Source of the DNA: Meira nashicola
Taxonomy: Eukaryota > Basidiomycota > Exobasidiomycetes > Exobasidiales > Brachybasidiaceae
DNA: 64,000 bases
NCBI GenBank assembly: GCA_001600355.1
Contig: BCJU01000001.1
Span: 4,216,013-4,280,012, forward strand
Direction: 5' to 3'
The translations under genes and the position numbers were made by a program. Of this stretch, positions 30,770 to 41,900 are shown piece by piece. Below the pieces are notes generated by a model, which worked only from the letters and a program-made list of their open reading frames with translations, had not been told where the DNA came from and searched no databases. How positions within the stretch are numbered: position 1 is the stretch's first letter; every line of letters starts with the position of its first letter.

Positions 30770-32632
30770 ATGGCAAAGCCGGCTGAATTACCACATGAGC
30801 CGTTGGCTGAATTTAAAGCAGCCTTAAAACGAATTCAAGAATTTGCAATCGAAAGACAAGAAAATTTATCAGATTTACCAACAATATCGACAGAAGATGA
30901 ATTAAGAAAAGGATTAGAAGAATTACCGAGAAGTTTACCTTCTGAAGGAAATGAGTATGGTCTTAAACGTTCAATTAACTTTTTATTCGATTCAATTTTG
31001 CCTACTTTAGCACAAGGTCAAGCAGGACCGCGTTATTTTGGTTTCGTTACTGGAGGTACTTTACCAAGTGCTTTATTAGCAGATATGATGACAACTTTGA
31101 TGGATACAAACGTCCAAGTTCATTTACCCAAAGAAACACTTTCAACTATTATTGAAAAGTTTGCACTTGATATGATTTTGGATGTTTTGCATATGGATAG
31201 ATCACAATGGACAGGTACATTCACAACAGGAGCAACGGCTAGTAATACTTTGGCTTTGGCTTGTGGAAGACAAGCTACGTTACAACGTGCATATAAAATA
31301 AGAAGGCAAAGGAGAAGAGATGCAGGCGAATCATTACCGGAAGAAGAAGATGAATGGGATCCTGCAGAGAATGGATTGTATGGACCTGATGTACCGCCTA
31401 TCAAAGTCTTTGTTTGTCAAGCACATGCTAGCATACAGAAGAGTGCAGCTGTTTTAGGGATAGGGAGAAAGAATGTGATTGATTTGGGAATAAAGTTGGA
31501 GATTCCAGAAACGGGTGATAAAGAGATAAGCGAAGAAGAAAGGGAACAAATGGAATCTCTAGCAAGAGCTGAAACGTTGGACTTTGATTTTGCTTTATTG
31601 GAATCCGCATTGAGAGAATGTCAAGCGAATGCAGAAGGAGCGATTGTTGTAATGGGAATGGGAGAAGTTGTAACGGGTGCATTAACAGATCAAACTTTGG
31701 CAATTCGATTAATGTGTGATAAATACGGTGCTTGGTTACATATGGATGCCGCCTTTTCTGCTTTCGTTTGTTTGCATGAAGAATATCATTGGCTATCAAC
31801 TCATATGGGCGTTTGTGATAGTTTAACATCCGATGGACATAAAGCACTTAATATTCCATACGATTGTGGAATATTGTATGTTAAAAAACATAGCGCTCTA
31901 CGGGAAGGAAATCAATTCATTCCTCCAGAAGAATCAAGAACATTTATGGAACATACTTGTTATCTTGATGATATTTGTGGTCCTTCAAGATTTGGCTCAG
32001 GCCCTTCTTATCTAGCTTCAGCACCATTACAACCTTCCAATGATGAAGATATGACAGATGCACAACTTTTATCCGCAACTCTTCCTTCTCCTTTGCATAG
32101 GAATTTAGAGAATTCTAGAAGGTTTCGTGCATTGCCAGTATATATCTCTTTATTATCACAAGGTCATCGTGGCGTACGTGAGATGGTTGAACGTAATCTT
32201 CATTTTGCCGCACGTGTTCGTCAATGGCTCCGATCAAGTCAATATTATCAAGTTCTAACTCCTGCAAGTTCTTCTTTAGACAGTAAATTCACTCCTCATA
32301 ATGGACGTTTACGTGCTGCTCCAGGTGAACGAAATCCGCCAAGATGGGAAGATGATTTTTGGGCAACCACTGTGGTATTATTTCGACCTCATCCTAAAAC
32401 TTGTCCTATTGAAGCTTTCAAGGATGAAAAACAAGGCCATCTACGCTTCATTGATGCGGTAAAGCATAATCGTATAATCTACATCTCTCCAGGATCATTT
32501 TGTGGAATAGGTGCGGCTAGAATAGCGGTCAGTAATTGGTACACCGGTGTTGATGGTGATTATGACTTTGACCAAACGGTTAAAGCTTTGAATCAAGTCA
32601 TGCAGAATAATGGTTATTCATCATCATCATAA
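30770..32632 (+). CDS. PLP-dependent (group II) amino-acid decarboxylase family protein
   Basis: 620 residues. The N-terminus has GPRYFGFVTGGTLPSALLAD and the active-site-lip segment TNVQVHLPKETLS. GTFTTGATASNTLALACGRQ is the phosphate-binding region. A histidine that would stack on the PLP ring is in VCQAHASIQKSAAVLGI, the PLP-N1 Asp is in LHMDAAFSAF, and the Schiff-base lysine is in SDGHKALNIPYDCGILYVK. Plant and animal members decarboxylate aromatic amino acids or glutamate, and related fungal proteins include tyrosine-decarboxylase-like enzymes; the substrate here is unknown. A hydrophilic insertion (about residues 180-205) sits after the phosphate site. The gene is intronless. Confidence 0.85.
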   Translation: MAKPAELPHEPLAEFKAALKRIQEFAIERQENLSDLPTISTEDELRKGLEELPRSLPSEGNEYGLKRSINFLFDSILPTLAQGQAGPRYFGFVTGGTLPSALLADMMTTLMDTNVQVHLPKETLSTIIEKFALDMILDVLHMDRSQWTGTFTTGATASNTLALACGRQATLQRAYKIRRQRRRDAGESLPEEEDEWDPAENGLYGPDVPPIKVFVCQAHASIQKSAAVLGIGRKNVIDLGIKLEIPETGDKEISEEEREQMESLARAETLDFDFALLESALRECQANAEGAIVVMGMGEVVTGALTDQTLAIRLMCDKYGAWLHMDAAFSAFVCLHEEYHWLSTHMGVCDSLTSDGHKALNIPYDCGILYVKKHSALREGNQFIPPEESRTFMEHTCYLDDICGPSRFGSGPSYLASAPLQPSNDEDMTDAQLLSATLPSPLHRNLENSRRFRALPVYISLLSQGHRGVREMVERNLHFAARVRQWLRSSQYYQVLTPASSSLDSKFTPHNGRLRAAPGERNPPRWEDDFWATTVVLFRPHPKTCPIEAFKDEKQGHLRFIDAVKHNRIIYISPGSFCGIGAARIAVSNWYTGVDGDYDFDQTVKALNQVMQNNGYSSSS

Positions 32633-32689
32633 AGAATATAGATACTATAATACACACTAGATAATGGGGTAAGATAGTACAATACAGTT

Positions 32690-33549
32690 CTACTTCATTT
32701 CGATATCTTGTGAAGTTGGTGCATGGGCACTCGCATTTGATCCGGATGTGTTTTTCATAAAGGCGTCTGTAAAGGGGGAAATATTGGAAATGTAAGCAAA
32801 AACAGATTGTGATCTACTTTCACACCGATTTAAAACTTACCAAGTTCTGCATCTAGACTATCAGCAGTAGGAGGAGGACCTTTCGATCTTCTTTCTGGAC
32901 GACCGCTACCTCGTGAATGTCCTCCTCTACCACCTCGTTGTCGTGAATTTCTAGAGTATGTTGCTGTCTCTGAAGCGGGACCTTTTGGTGCATTGGGTGG
33001 TGGAATTGCTTTCTTTGAATCAGTAGTCGTACCTGCAATTCTAGCAGAAAGTTCACTTCCTCCACCTTGAAGTCTTTCCAAAAGTCCTTTTCCTCCGTTT
33101 TGATTATTAAATTTATCTTCTCTCATAGGTTCGAAAGAGATTGAAATTGGATTACCTTTTGCATTTGCACCATCATATTCTTGTTTTGCACGAATTGCAT
33201 CTTTTTGATTTGCATAAATGATTGTTGCAATGCCAGTAGAACGTCCTGAACGATCAAATCGAACGGAAGCCTTTATTGTAGGTCCAATACGTTGAAATAA
33301 TTCAACTAATTCATCATTTCCAATCTCATAATGCAAACCTTTTACGATCAATTTAGCAGAAGGTGTATTGACATTATCAAATCGATCTTCTATTCGCTTT
33401 CCAAGGCTTTCATCACGATGATCATACTTGTCATGCTTCCATCTATCTTGATTTGCACTTAAATCTGATTTAATATAAGGTGAAGAACGAGCATTTCGAT
33501 TTGATTGTCTGCTTTTATCCTTCATCGAACGATTAAAAGAACCCGACAT
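32690..33549 (-). CDS. Yra1/ALY-type mRNA export factor, two exons
   Basis: Start ATG at 33549. Exon 1 is 33549-32841. The intron, 32840-32767 (74 nt), runs GTAAGT to TTACAG. Exon 2 is 32766-32690, ending in TAG, for 261 residues in total. The RRM (near residues 62-140) shows KLIVKGLHYEIGNDELVELF and ATIIYANQKDAIRAKQEYDG. RG/GR-rich segments lie on the C-terminal side. Splicing converts the unspliced end into SLDAELDAFMK, the Yra1/ALY C-terminal motif that binds the helicase Sub2/UAP56, which strongly supports this gene model. The protein couples transcription and splicing to mRNA export in the nucleus. The gene is divergent from the RAMP4-like gene (280 bases). Confidence 0.88.
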
Positions 33550-33829
33550 GTTGATGTATGTAGTCGAAGAAGATGATGATGAACAACAACGGAAGAGTGT
33601 TATTATATGCACGGACGCTAAACTAGAAGAAATCACGACTTTTGTCGTGGGGCATTTTTTAAAGCTTCTGCAAAATAGACTTTTTAGCGTAACCCTTTCC
33701 CCTCCGTGTATGCAGATGTCGTGGAAGCTAGAAAGTGTTGTGCGTGTAAGTTCTTCTTCCTTCAATTAACAGAGAATCAATCTAGATACTCCTCCATCAC
33801 CTTCTTCAAATTTGATCCTATAATTAATC

Positions 33830-34247
33830 ATGGTAAGTGCAACAAGACGAGTTTACGGTACCTTCCCCTTATGACATCCGCCAGCAATGATTCTCACACA
33901 ACCTCTGCCATCTTTCAGCCGACAGGAAAGGATATTCGTGCAAAGAACGAGCGTGTAAGTACAAAGAATACATTATTGACAATAAAGACTTGCACATTGA
34001 CAATTCAATACTCACCATATCACAGAACGCTCGCAACGCTCGTGAAGGCAAAACAAAGCCAAGAGCAGCATACGCAGATCGTGTCGCCAAGAAACCAGTC
34101 GTTAGCAATACTGCTTTAATCTTAATCTGTTTCGTTGTAATTGGAGGAGGTAAGTTTATACCAAATATCAACATATGATCGTAGAAACATCAACTGATTC
34201 AATCTTCCCCATCAGTCTTCTTTGAGTTGGCTAGACTGTTCCTCTAA
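33830..34247 (+). CDS. RAMP4/Ysy6 stress-associated ER protein, four exons
   Basis: A 64-residue protein assembled from four exons: 33830-33832 (the ATG alone), 33919-33954, 34026-34149 and 34216-34247. Introns are 86, 71 and 66 nt; all donors are GTAAGT and all acceptors end in CAG. The product starts MPTGKDIRAKNERNARNARE, a basic region typical of the family's first half. A single hydrophobic tail follows (SNTALILICFVVIGGVFFEL), and the protein ends FFELARLFL, very like the FELIRLFF end of yeast Ysy6. RAMP4/SERP1 proteins are tail-anchored at the ER translocon and protect new membrane proteins under stress. The reading frame stays intact across all three junctions. The one-codon first exon is unusual, and the gene is invisible as a simple ORF. 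Confidence 0.85.
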
Positions 34248-34423
34248 TGCTTGCTTCAGCCGCATGCTCGACTCAATAATCGCATTTCCGTGTAATAATA
34301 CCCACAAAGAAGAAACGGCGCACATTCGACTAGATTAAATCAATCAATATTTATTTTGGATGGAGAGGCTATTTACCATGTACACAAAATGCTACAAATG
34401 ACAATCTATCTCTTCCTCTTGCT

Positions 34424-36319
34424 CTACTTCTTAACCTCATTAGGCAATGGCTTATTAGCAGGGAAAGCCAAAACTTCCTTGATAGTATTTGAATCGGTCA
34501 AGAACATCACCAAACGATCGATACCCAATCCCCAACCACCTGTTGGAGGCAAACCGTGCTCCATAGCATCCAAGAAGACATGATCAACAGCTTGTGCTTC
34601 ATCATCTCCTTGTGCCTTTTGGTTTGCTTGTTCTTCAAATCGTTCACGTTGATCGAAGGGATCGTTCAATTCGGTGTATGAGTTGCAGATTTCCTTTGTA
34701 GCAACAAAGGCTTCGAAACGTTCACACAATCCTTCAATTTCTCGATGACGCTTAGCCAAAGGACTCATAACTTGAGGGTGACCGACAATGAAACTTGGGT
34801 TGATGCATTGAACTTCGATAAATTCACCAACCATCTTATCGATCAAACGGGAACTTGTTCTTGGCTCTGGGCAATCAACATTGTGCTTAGCAGCCAAATC
34901 AGAAAGAACTTTGCGTGCCTCTTCAGTATGTAATTGATTGGCAGGAGGCAATTTGGCACCCAGCTTAGCCTCCAATTCCTTCATCATGTCGAATCTCTTC
35001 CATGGGGTACTGAAATCGATCTCGTATTCTCGTCCACCTTCGACATCCTTACCGTCAGGGTGATACTTGACCTTGTAGCCACCTGTGACAGCCTTTACCA
35101 AACCGCTGATCATGCTTTCGGTGATGTCCATAAGATCGTACATATCAGCATAAGCCATATAGAATTCACAAATTGAGAATTCAGGGTTGTGAGTCATATC
35201 GATACCTTCGTTACGGAACACACGACCGATTTCATAAACACGGTCTAAACCACCAACAACCAATTCCTTGAGATAAAGTTCAGGAGCAATACGCATGAAA
35301 AGATCCATTTTCAAATCGTTATGATGAGTAACGAAAGGCTTGGCAGTTGCACCACCAGCAATCATGTTCATCATTGGTGTTTCGACTTCCAAGAAACCTA
35401 AATTGTCCAAGAATCTTCTGATATAACTGATAATCTTTGCACGTTTAACAAATGTTTCACGAACGTTGTTATTCATGATCAAATCTAGATATCTCTTACG
35501 ATGACGTTGTTCTTGATCAGTGAAACCACCTGCAGATGCTTTAGGTAACATGTGCAAATTTGGCGAAAGTAGTTGAATGGATTGCGGGAAGATTGACAAT
35601 TCTCCAGTCTTTGTCTTTCCTGGAACACCCGTAACACCAACAATATCACCACGTTGCAATAAATTATGTGCTGCTAAGAAATCACCATCGGTATGATCTT
35701 GCAAAGATGCAGTGATTTGAACACGAACGCCTTCTCCCCATAAATCGTAGAAACGAAGTTTGCTACTAGCTGAACGCATGTTATGAATTCTGCCTGCCAA
35801 AGAGATTGGCTTCTCATTTGCTAGCTTTTCTCCGTTTGTGGTCTTATCTTGATACTTTTCGATAAATTCAGTCAAGCTGAGTGTGACGTGGAATTTATGT
35901 GGATACGGATCAGGATCACGAGTTTCACGTAACTTTTGAATTGCACGAGAACGTAATTCGAAGTATTGATTAGGTGAAATATCATCTTCGTTTAAACCTG
36001 AAGAAGATGCACTTGCTGCTTGTGGCTTTGGAGGTGCTGCTGCAGCTTTTTCTGCTTTAGTTGCATCCCTTTCACGTTGCTTTTTGCGTTTCTTTAACTC
36101 TGACTTGCTCACCATCTCTCCCGTCACTTCATCCAAGTGTAAATTTACGTCTGTTGCGTCAGCCATGTTGCGTATCGAATTCACTGACAGACCAAGATAA
36201 AAATTGGAATTTTTTGTATGAAAAGGTGTCGCAATTCGAGTTGAAAATCTGTCGAGCTTTAATGAACGTTGATTGAAAAGACTTCGACTGAATGTTTGTA
36301 TAAAACCTCTGTTCATCAA
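34424..36319 (-). CDS. KRS1: lysyl-tRNA synthetase, possibly dual-targeted
   Basis: 631 residues, a class IIb synthetase. The OB-fold anticodon-binding domain ([20 protein letters not shown]) is followed by motif 1 ([17 protein letters not shown]), motif 2 ([20 protein letters not shown]) and motif 3 ([13 protein letters not shown]). From the first ATG the protein begins with about 50 residues rich in Arg, Ser, Phe and Asn and poor in acidic residues, a typical mitochondrial presequence. A second ATG at 36166 ([13 protein letters not shown]) begins the standard cytosolic form, which has a lysine-rich helix near residue 75. One gene could therefore feed both compartments by alternative start codons. 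It is intronless and convergent with the RAMP4 gene. Confidence 0.95.
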   Translation of the reverse strand: MMNRGFIQTFSRSLFNQRSLKLDRFSTRIATPFHTKNSNFYLGLSVNSIRNMADATDVNLHLDEVTGEMVSKSELKKRKKQRERDATKAEKAAAAPPKPQAASASSSGLNEDDISPNQYFELRSRAIQKLRETRDPDPYPHKFHVTLSLTEFIEKYQDKTTNGEKLANEKPISLAGRIHNMRSASSKLRFYDLWGEGVRVQITASLQDHTDGDFLAAHNLLQRGDIVGVTGVPGKTKTGELSIFPQSIQLLSPNLHMLPKASAGGFTDQEQRHRKRYLDLIMNNNVRETFVKRAKIISYIRRFLDNLGFLEVETPMMNMIAGGATAKPFVTHHNDLKMDLFMRIAPELYLKELVVGGLDRVYEIGRVFRNEGIDMTHNPEFSICEFYMAYADMYDLMDITESMISGLVKAVTGGYKVKYHPDGKDVEGGREYEIDFSTPWKRFDMMKELEAKLGAKLPPANQLHTEEARKVLSDLAAKHNVDCPEPRTSSRLIDKMVGEFIEVQCINPSFIVGHPQVMSPLAKRHREIEGLCERFEAFVATKEICNSYTELNDPFDQRERFEEQANQKAQGDDEAQAVDHVFLDAMEHGLPPTGGWGLGIDRLVMFLTDSNTIKEVLAFPANKPLPNEVKK

Positions 36320-36617
36320 ATGATGAAAAGTACGAATAGAGATTTGATTAAAAAGATTGATGGAAGCGTAAATTTTCGTAATCGAAGAATCGAAAAAAGT
36401 GCAATTATTCCACAGGGCTCAGGGCTGTCAAGATGAGAAAAAAGTGACTAGGCTTGATGACTGACTGTATTTAGCGCACAGCTCGCACGCGTATCGACAA
36501 GCTAGACGGGCAAAAATCATCTTACACGCACGTGATCTGATCATCATGAAAAGTATTCTAGTGATTTAATGATTAGGATGGAGTGGTGCTGATAATAATG
36601 ATACAAGTAGTCGAAGT

Positions 36618-37781
36618 TTATGGTCCTTCTAGAAGATGCTCTATCGGCTGTTGAACATCTTGAATGTGATGTACAATTTTACCATTTGGTAATGAAGTGC
36701 CTTTTGCGATTGATTCGAGTACGCTTTTAATGTTTTCTAGCCTTTGCTTGATACTGGCTTTTTCTTCATTCCAAACAGTGACCGGAAGAGTTTTGATTTT
36801 ATCCTGCTGTAAGGATTTGTAAAGAAGTCCTTTATCGTATTGTGACCATTTAACAGCAACTTTGTGATCGAGAGCAAGTCTATCTGCTGTATGCGCCGGT
36901 TGAACCATCGATAGGATAGGTAATGGCTTTCCGGTCATGGTATGAATCAAATCAAAAGTTACTTGCAAATTCGCAGGCTTTGTCACATAAGGTTGTGTTG
37001 GTAGCAATGCATGGATATGATGTCGTTTTGTTTCATCATTCTCGCTTTCTTCTGGCTGTATGCACCGGATACATGCATCGAGTGATTCTTGGGAAGCATG
37101 ACAATCCAAGGCAAATTGAAGATTTGGCCATCTTTGAGTAATATTCTTGATGACTTGATCGATATTGTCTCGCGAGAAGAAGTTATTTATTCCGACTGAA
37201 TCAAGTTGATCTTTTGATTTGTTACCCGCTACGGCGATCACTTCATACCCGGCTAAATGCAGTATTTGACTTGCATAATATCCACAAGCTGTTCCAGCGC
37301 CCCAAACCAAGACAGGGGTATTACCTTTGTCCATTACATCCATCTCTAACCCAAGTCCAACTTGCAAGCCATGCAAAGCTGTAAAAAACGAAAAAGGTAA
37401 TGCAGCTGCCAAACGAAGGGACATGTTTGCCGGAACGCAGATGGTCATATCAGCATCACAAACTACGTATTCTGCATATGATCCATGTGTAGATGTTCCA
37501 CCAGGTACCCAAGCACAAATACGTGCACCTATTGGAACATCTTTACTTTTCGATTCGACAACAATACCAGACAAATCACTTCCAAGGACAAAATTTGGAT
37601 CGAAATAAGCAGAAGAACGTTGTTTGTCAAGCGCATAAACATCTGGCGGATTTTGACCTGCATAAATGATTCGAACGAGAACTTGACCTTGATCGGGCAC
37701 AGGAATTGGTACATCATTACGTACAATTGCGACACCTTCTTCAGTTACTGCCGTGACAGCCATCATGACATGATTTAGCAT
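36618..37781 (-). CDS. ToxD-like medium-chain dehydrogenase/reductase
   Basis: 387 residues in an MDR (zinc-type alcohol dehydrogenase superfamily) arrangement. The N-terminal catalytic GroES-like domain (VPDQGQVLVRIIYAGQNPPD, then VLGSDLSGIVVE and GARICAWVPGG) precedes the nucleotide-binding segment VLVWGAGTACGYYASQILHL, whose AG.ACG is a variant Rossmann glycine pattern. The catalytic-zinc cysteine cluster is absent, as in quinone-reductase/enoyl-reductase and ToxD-type members. Fungal ToxD-like enzymes occur both in secondary-metabolite clusters and as stand-alone genes; the substrate here is unknown. Starts at residues 1, 6 and 7 are all possible. Internal start pairs suggest MMAVTAV, the usual N-terminus of such proteins. 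Confidence 0.78.
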   Translation of the reverse strand: MLNHVMMAVTAVTEEGVAIVRNDVPIPVPDQGQVLVRIIYAGQNPPDVYALDKQRSSAYFDPNFVLGSDLSGIVVESKSKDVPIGARICAWVPGGTSTHGSYAEYVVCDADMTICVPANMSLRLAAALPFSFFTALHGLQVGLGLEMDVMDKGNTPVLVWGAGTACGYYASQILHLAGYEVIAVAGNKSKDQLDSVGINNFFSRDNIDQVIKNITQRWPNLQFALDCHASQESLDACIRCIQPEESENDETKRHHIHALLPTQPYVTKPANLQVTFDLIHTMTGKPLPILSMVQPAHTADRLALDHKVAVKWSQYDKGLLYKSLQQDKIKTLPVTVWNEEKASIKQRLENIKSVLESIAKGTSLPNGKIVHHIQDVQQPIEHLLEGP

Positions 37782-38969
37782 TTTGTCGTGTAGGAAGGAT
37801 TCTAAAGTGAGTTGCTGGTTTGTTTGAAGACTTTGTTTCTATGAGGACTTTATTTATACCTTGACTTCTTGAATCCTCATGCAAACTCCACTAAATGCTT
37901 CCGTGGTAATCCGAATACGTATCAAAGAATAAGCAAAGAATCATCTCGGTATAGAATCATTTCGGTATAACTTCCCCGACCGGATAATCTTGGAATTTGA
38001 CCAATTCACCCCCCCCCCCCGGGATGATTCACGAATTCGAGTCAACGTTTAGCGTCAATTTACGGAAAGGCGGCAAAAGGGAAGACTCCGAGAGAGAAAA
38101 TGTCTGAAATAGCGGGCTGACTAGCTTAGTAATCGAAAAATGCAGGGACTCCAACTTTAAGTCAGGACGGCGGTGCGCTGAGCATGAAGGAAGGCGTTCA
38201 AGCATACATACATATGTACGCACAGATGCATAGCATATCTTTCCCTACAGAGGGAGTGCTTGAATATGCGTTGCTGCAATATTTTGTTTTGCTGCGCACT
38301 AAGGTTTGCGCAGCACAAATATTGTGACAAATGCAGTTACGTCAAGTTTTGATGCCGATTTACGCGAAATCTAATTTCAATTTCGGGCGTAGGGGCAGTG
38401 TATCATTAGGAGATGGTCAATCTTACACTTTTTTTTAAAAATGTGATTGATTATATTTTTGCTTACGTCCGACGATTAACGCTCATTTTAAGGGACTTCT
38501 ATTGGGTTCCTTTCTGGTAAAAGAGATTCGTCATCAAAGTGGCAAGAATTGAGATCAGATCAAGATATTCTCTTTGCTATCACAACCATCTCTCATATAT
38601 CCAACGCGAAATTGTGGCTTTGCGTTTATCTAAACATACCCATCTAAGGTTCTCCGATTATCGCCGGACGCCAACAAATAAGGAGCCAAAGGATATCGCT
38701 CTTTATCTTCTCTATCAATTTCTAGAAGAATTTTTCTCTAAAAGGTTCCGCAATGAGTTATCAGATGGTCTTCAAAACTTGCCTAAAGATTGATCGCCAA
38801 CCTGATCCCTAGAAAACGGAAGAATAGCAATTATCAAAGGCAAAAACAAATCAATCCTACATGGCTTCTAGTACTTACTGACCATTGGCTAACCAAGTGA
38901 GCTGTAATAGCTTCAGACTACTGTCGAGGAGAAACATTAAAGCGTAGAGCTAAACAAAGATCAATCAGA
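37782..38969. other. intergenic region with C12 run and small ORF
   Basis: These 1.2 kb lie between the ToxD-like gene's start and the EST1-like gene. A 12-base C run is at 38009-38020, followed by GGG. A perfect palindrome TACATATGTA is at 38209-38218. A plus-strand ORF at 38539-38793 (84 codons, ending about 177 bases before the EST1-like ATG) resembles no family I know and could be an upstream ORF or chance. Confidence 0.5.
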
Positions 38970-41900
38970 ATGGCGGCATTTTACGAACAACAGCAGCATA
39001 TACCCGAATCCTCTTCGCCACGTAAAGGAATCATTCGCCTCGTTCAACATGATAAATCGCCAATAATGTCGAATGATCACACTTCCTTACCTCCAAAGCC
39101 AGAGGCGAGAAATGATGCGGGTAAACCTAGCATACATGGAGCAAACTTGGCAAGTGATCCTCCAATTCGTCAGCAGAGCTTTGATGAACGTAAAGCATTC
39201 AATCGTCAAAGACGAAAGGAAAATGATCATAATCGGTCGCGTAATATGGATCGTACAAACGTTATGAGACGTGAACATAGTGCTGCATCTCACAATGTTA
39301 GAGAAGGTATGGAAAGTGTAAGTCTTCTTACGCGATCATCACCTCTCGAAGATGGTTCCAAACCACCCGGACGTTATGCAAGGGTGAATACGAATGATGG
39401 AGAAGCTTCAGAAGCTAGTGATGTTCGATCTGTTGGCAGACGTAATGCAACGGATCACAATACACATAAAAGTGGCGAAGACTACAGTAAAAGGTACCAT
39501 CACAATAATAGCAATCGAGGTGGAGGTCATCATGGATCTGCACGCGAACTTCATTCACGTCACGGTGGCCGTTTGAACGATTCAGATATTGCAAGTATCA
39601 GTCATGGTGGTGGTGGTGGAGGAGGAGGAGGAGGAGGTCGTTCAACTGGCGGAAGTGCATCTGGTGCGAAATTATTCGATCCTCGAAAGGATGATCCTGT
39701 GCGATTTGCCGCAAATAGAAAGGGATTAGGCATCACTTCTACAGATGGAACCGGTCCAATTTCTGTCACTGGAATGTCGGATTCTCGATCATTCGCATCT
39801 TCTGCAACGCCTAGTGTGATGACAATGTCAACTGCATCCAGTGAAGGCAAAGAAAGGAGACGAAGACGTGGTCCTGCTTCCCGTGCTACAACTGATTCGG
39901 GAGAAGGTAGCTCAGGCAAACGAAAAGGACAAAGCGCAGCAGAAGGTGCGATTTCTGACAATAATAGTTATGTTATCGAACTTAAACGAAGGTATAGGGA
40001 TGTCGTTGTTCTTGAGCGTAAATTGCAAGATGAACATAAAGTTGCAAGCGAACAAGAACGAAAGTATCAAGCAGAACAATCTTCCACTGCACAAATAACA
40101 AATAGCAATTCTTCTATGTCAAGATCAATTTCTTCAAATCGAACAAACATCGATCGACACGGATTCAATCCTGATGGTTCATTGCATCATTCTTATTGGC
40201 TCGATCTTATAGCCAAACATCGAACGTTAGCAGAATTGCACGTCGCTTTTATGGAGGCTGCTCTACGTCCTGGTTTGCCTGCCTCACTTCATTCGCTTCC
40301 GCAATCGTACAAGATTCCTACAAGATTATGGCATACAGCATTTCACAGTTTATTGGAACGCTTTCGACAATCATTACCTGATTGGCAAACATGTATAGCC
40401 ATGCGTGATTCAGGTGTTCCGCCAGCTGATCGAGAAAAGATTAACGAAATGCTCGATTTATTTACAGAGTACATTTATTATGCTTACTCTTATTATACTA
40501 ACATTCTTGAAAGTGAATTATTCAAAGTATTTCGAAGTTCTTGGATCGAGAATTTAGGTGATCTGGCACGTTATCGTATGGCAGTAGCAAAAATAATGTC
40601 TTTCTTAGGCGTACGTGATGGTGTAAAACACGGAGCAGAACGCCGTGATTCCGGATCTCAATCTCGCGATAAAAAGTCAAGAAGTATTCAAAACCAATCG
40701 CCCATTTCCGATCAAGGTAAAATGGGAGAAGCTGATGAGGAAGCTTTAGAAGTTGCAAGCGCAGAAATGGGAAAAGATCAAGCAAGTATCGGAGCAGCAG
40801 CTGCTCAAGACTGGGATTTAGAAGAGAAGGAAATTTGGCGCAGTACAGCTCGTGGATGGTATGCCAAAGGTCTGGCAGACGTTCCTGGAACAGGAAGATT
40901 ACATCACCATTTAGGCATCTTGAGTAGAGATGATGATTTGAGATCCTTGTATCACTTTTGCAAAAGTTTGACAACCTCACATCCTTATTTAAGCGCAAGA
41001 GAGTCAATTTTACCATTGTTTGAACGTTCAACTCAAGCAAGGCGTTTATCGGAAGAAGCTTCTATTGTGGATCTTTTTGTGCACATGCATGGAATTCTGT
41101 TTACTCGAATTCAGGTGGACGATTTCGATGGAGTTTACGTTCGATTCAAGAAACTTCTCACTTTACGTTTGCGTGAGAATGATTTCCGTAACGGCTCAGA
41201 TAATGTCCTGCTTTCGTCCTCTTCATGGATGATGATGGCAACAATAAGTATAGCAGCTATGTTGCAGTATGGAGCTGGCCAAGAATCAAGCGATGATACA
41301 AAGATTCAACAAAATAAGGCGGACACGAAAGTAGAAAAGTCTGCTGAAGGAAATGAAGCAGAAGAAGGAGAAGGGGAGGAGGAAGATGAGGATGATGAAC
41401 AAGTAGAAGGTGATGAAATTGTCGGCGAAGAAGAAGAATCAACTCAATCCGGTCTCGCAGAAGGATCGAATGAATTGCCATGTGCAACGCAAAAAGCTTG
41501 CCGACTTGCTTTTGATATACTGGAAATGGTCATTGATATATTCGCTGAAGATAACAAGGCCGCCGCAGCTAATCCTTATATCACTTTGATGTTGACTTTC
41601 TTGAGTCAAGAATGCAAAACTGAAGGCTATTTGCGCAAATTGGAAAAGTTTGTTCCTTGGGAAAGTCTTGTTACACTTGGAAATTCTATTCCTTCTTCTG
41701 TTGAGTCGATCGATCCACGAAACGATGCAACACTTAAAATTCGAGGAGATGCAATTCCTTTGCCCGAAGATTGGTGTTTACGTGGAATGGCATGGGTTGG
41801 AAGACGAGTGTATGAGCGTGGATTTTGGAAGCCACACAAGATCGAAAGGCTAGGGCTTCGTAATTCGTTGGCATTATTTGAGAATGAGTTAGAGATGATC

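Noticed and set aside
39602..39961. Minus-strand poly-Pro ORF in the EST1-like gene
   Set aside because: It is the mirror of the GGA repeat that encodes poly-Gly on the coding strand.
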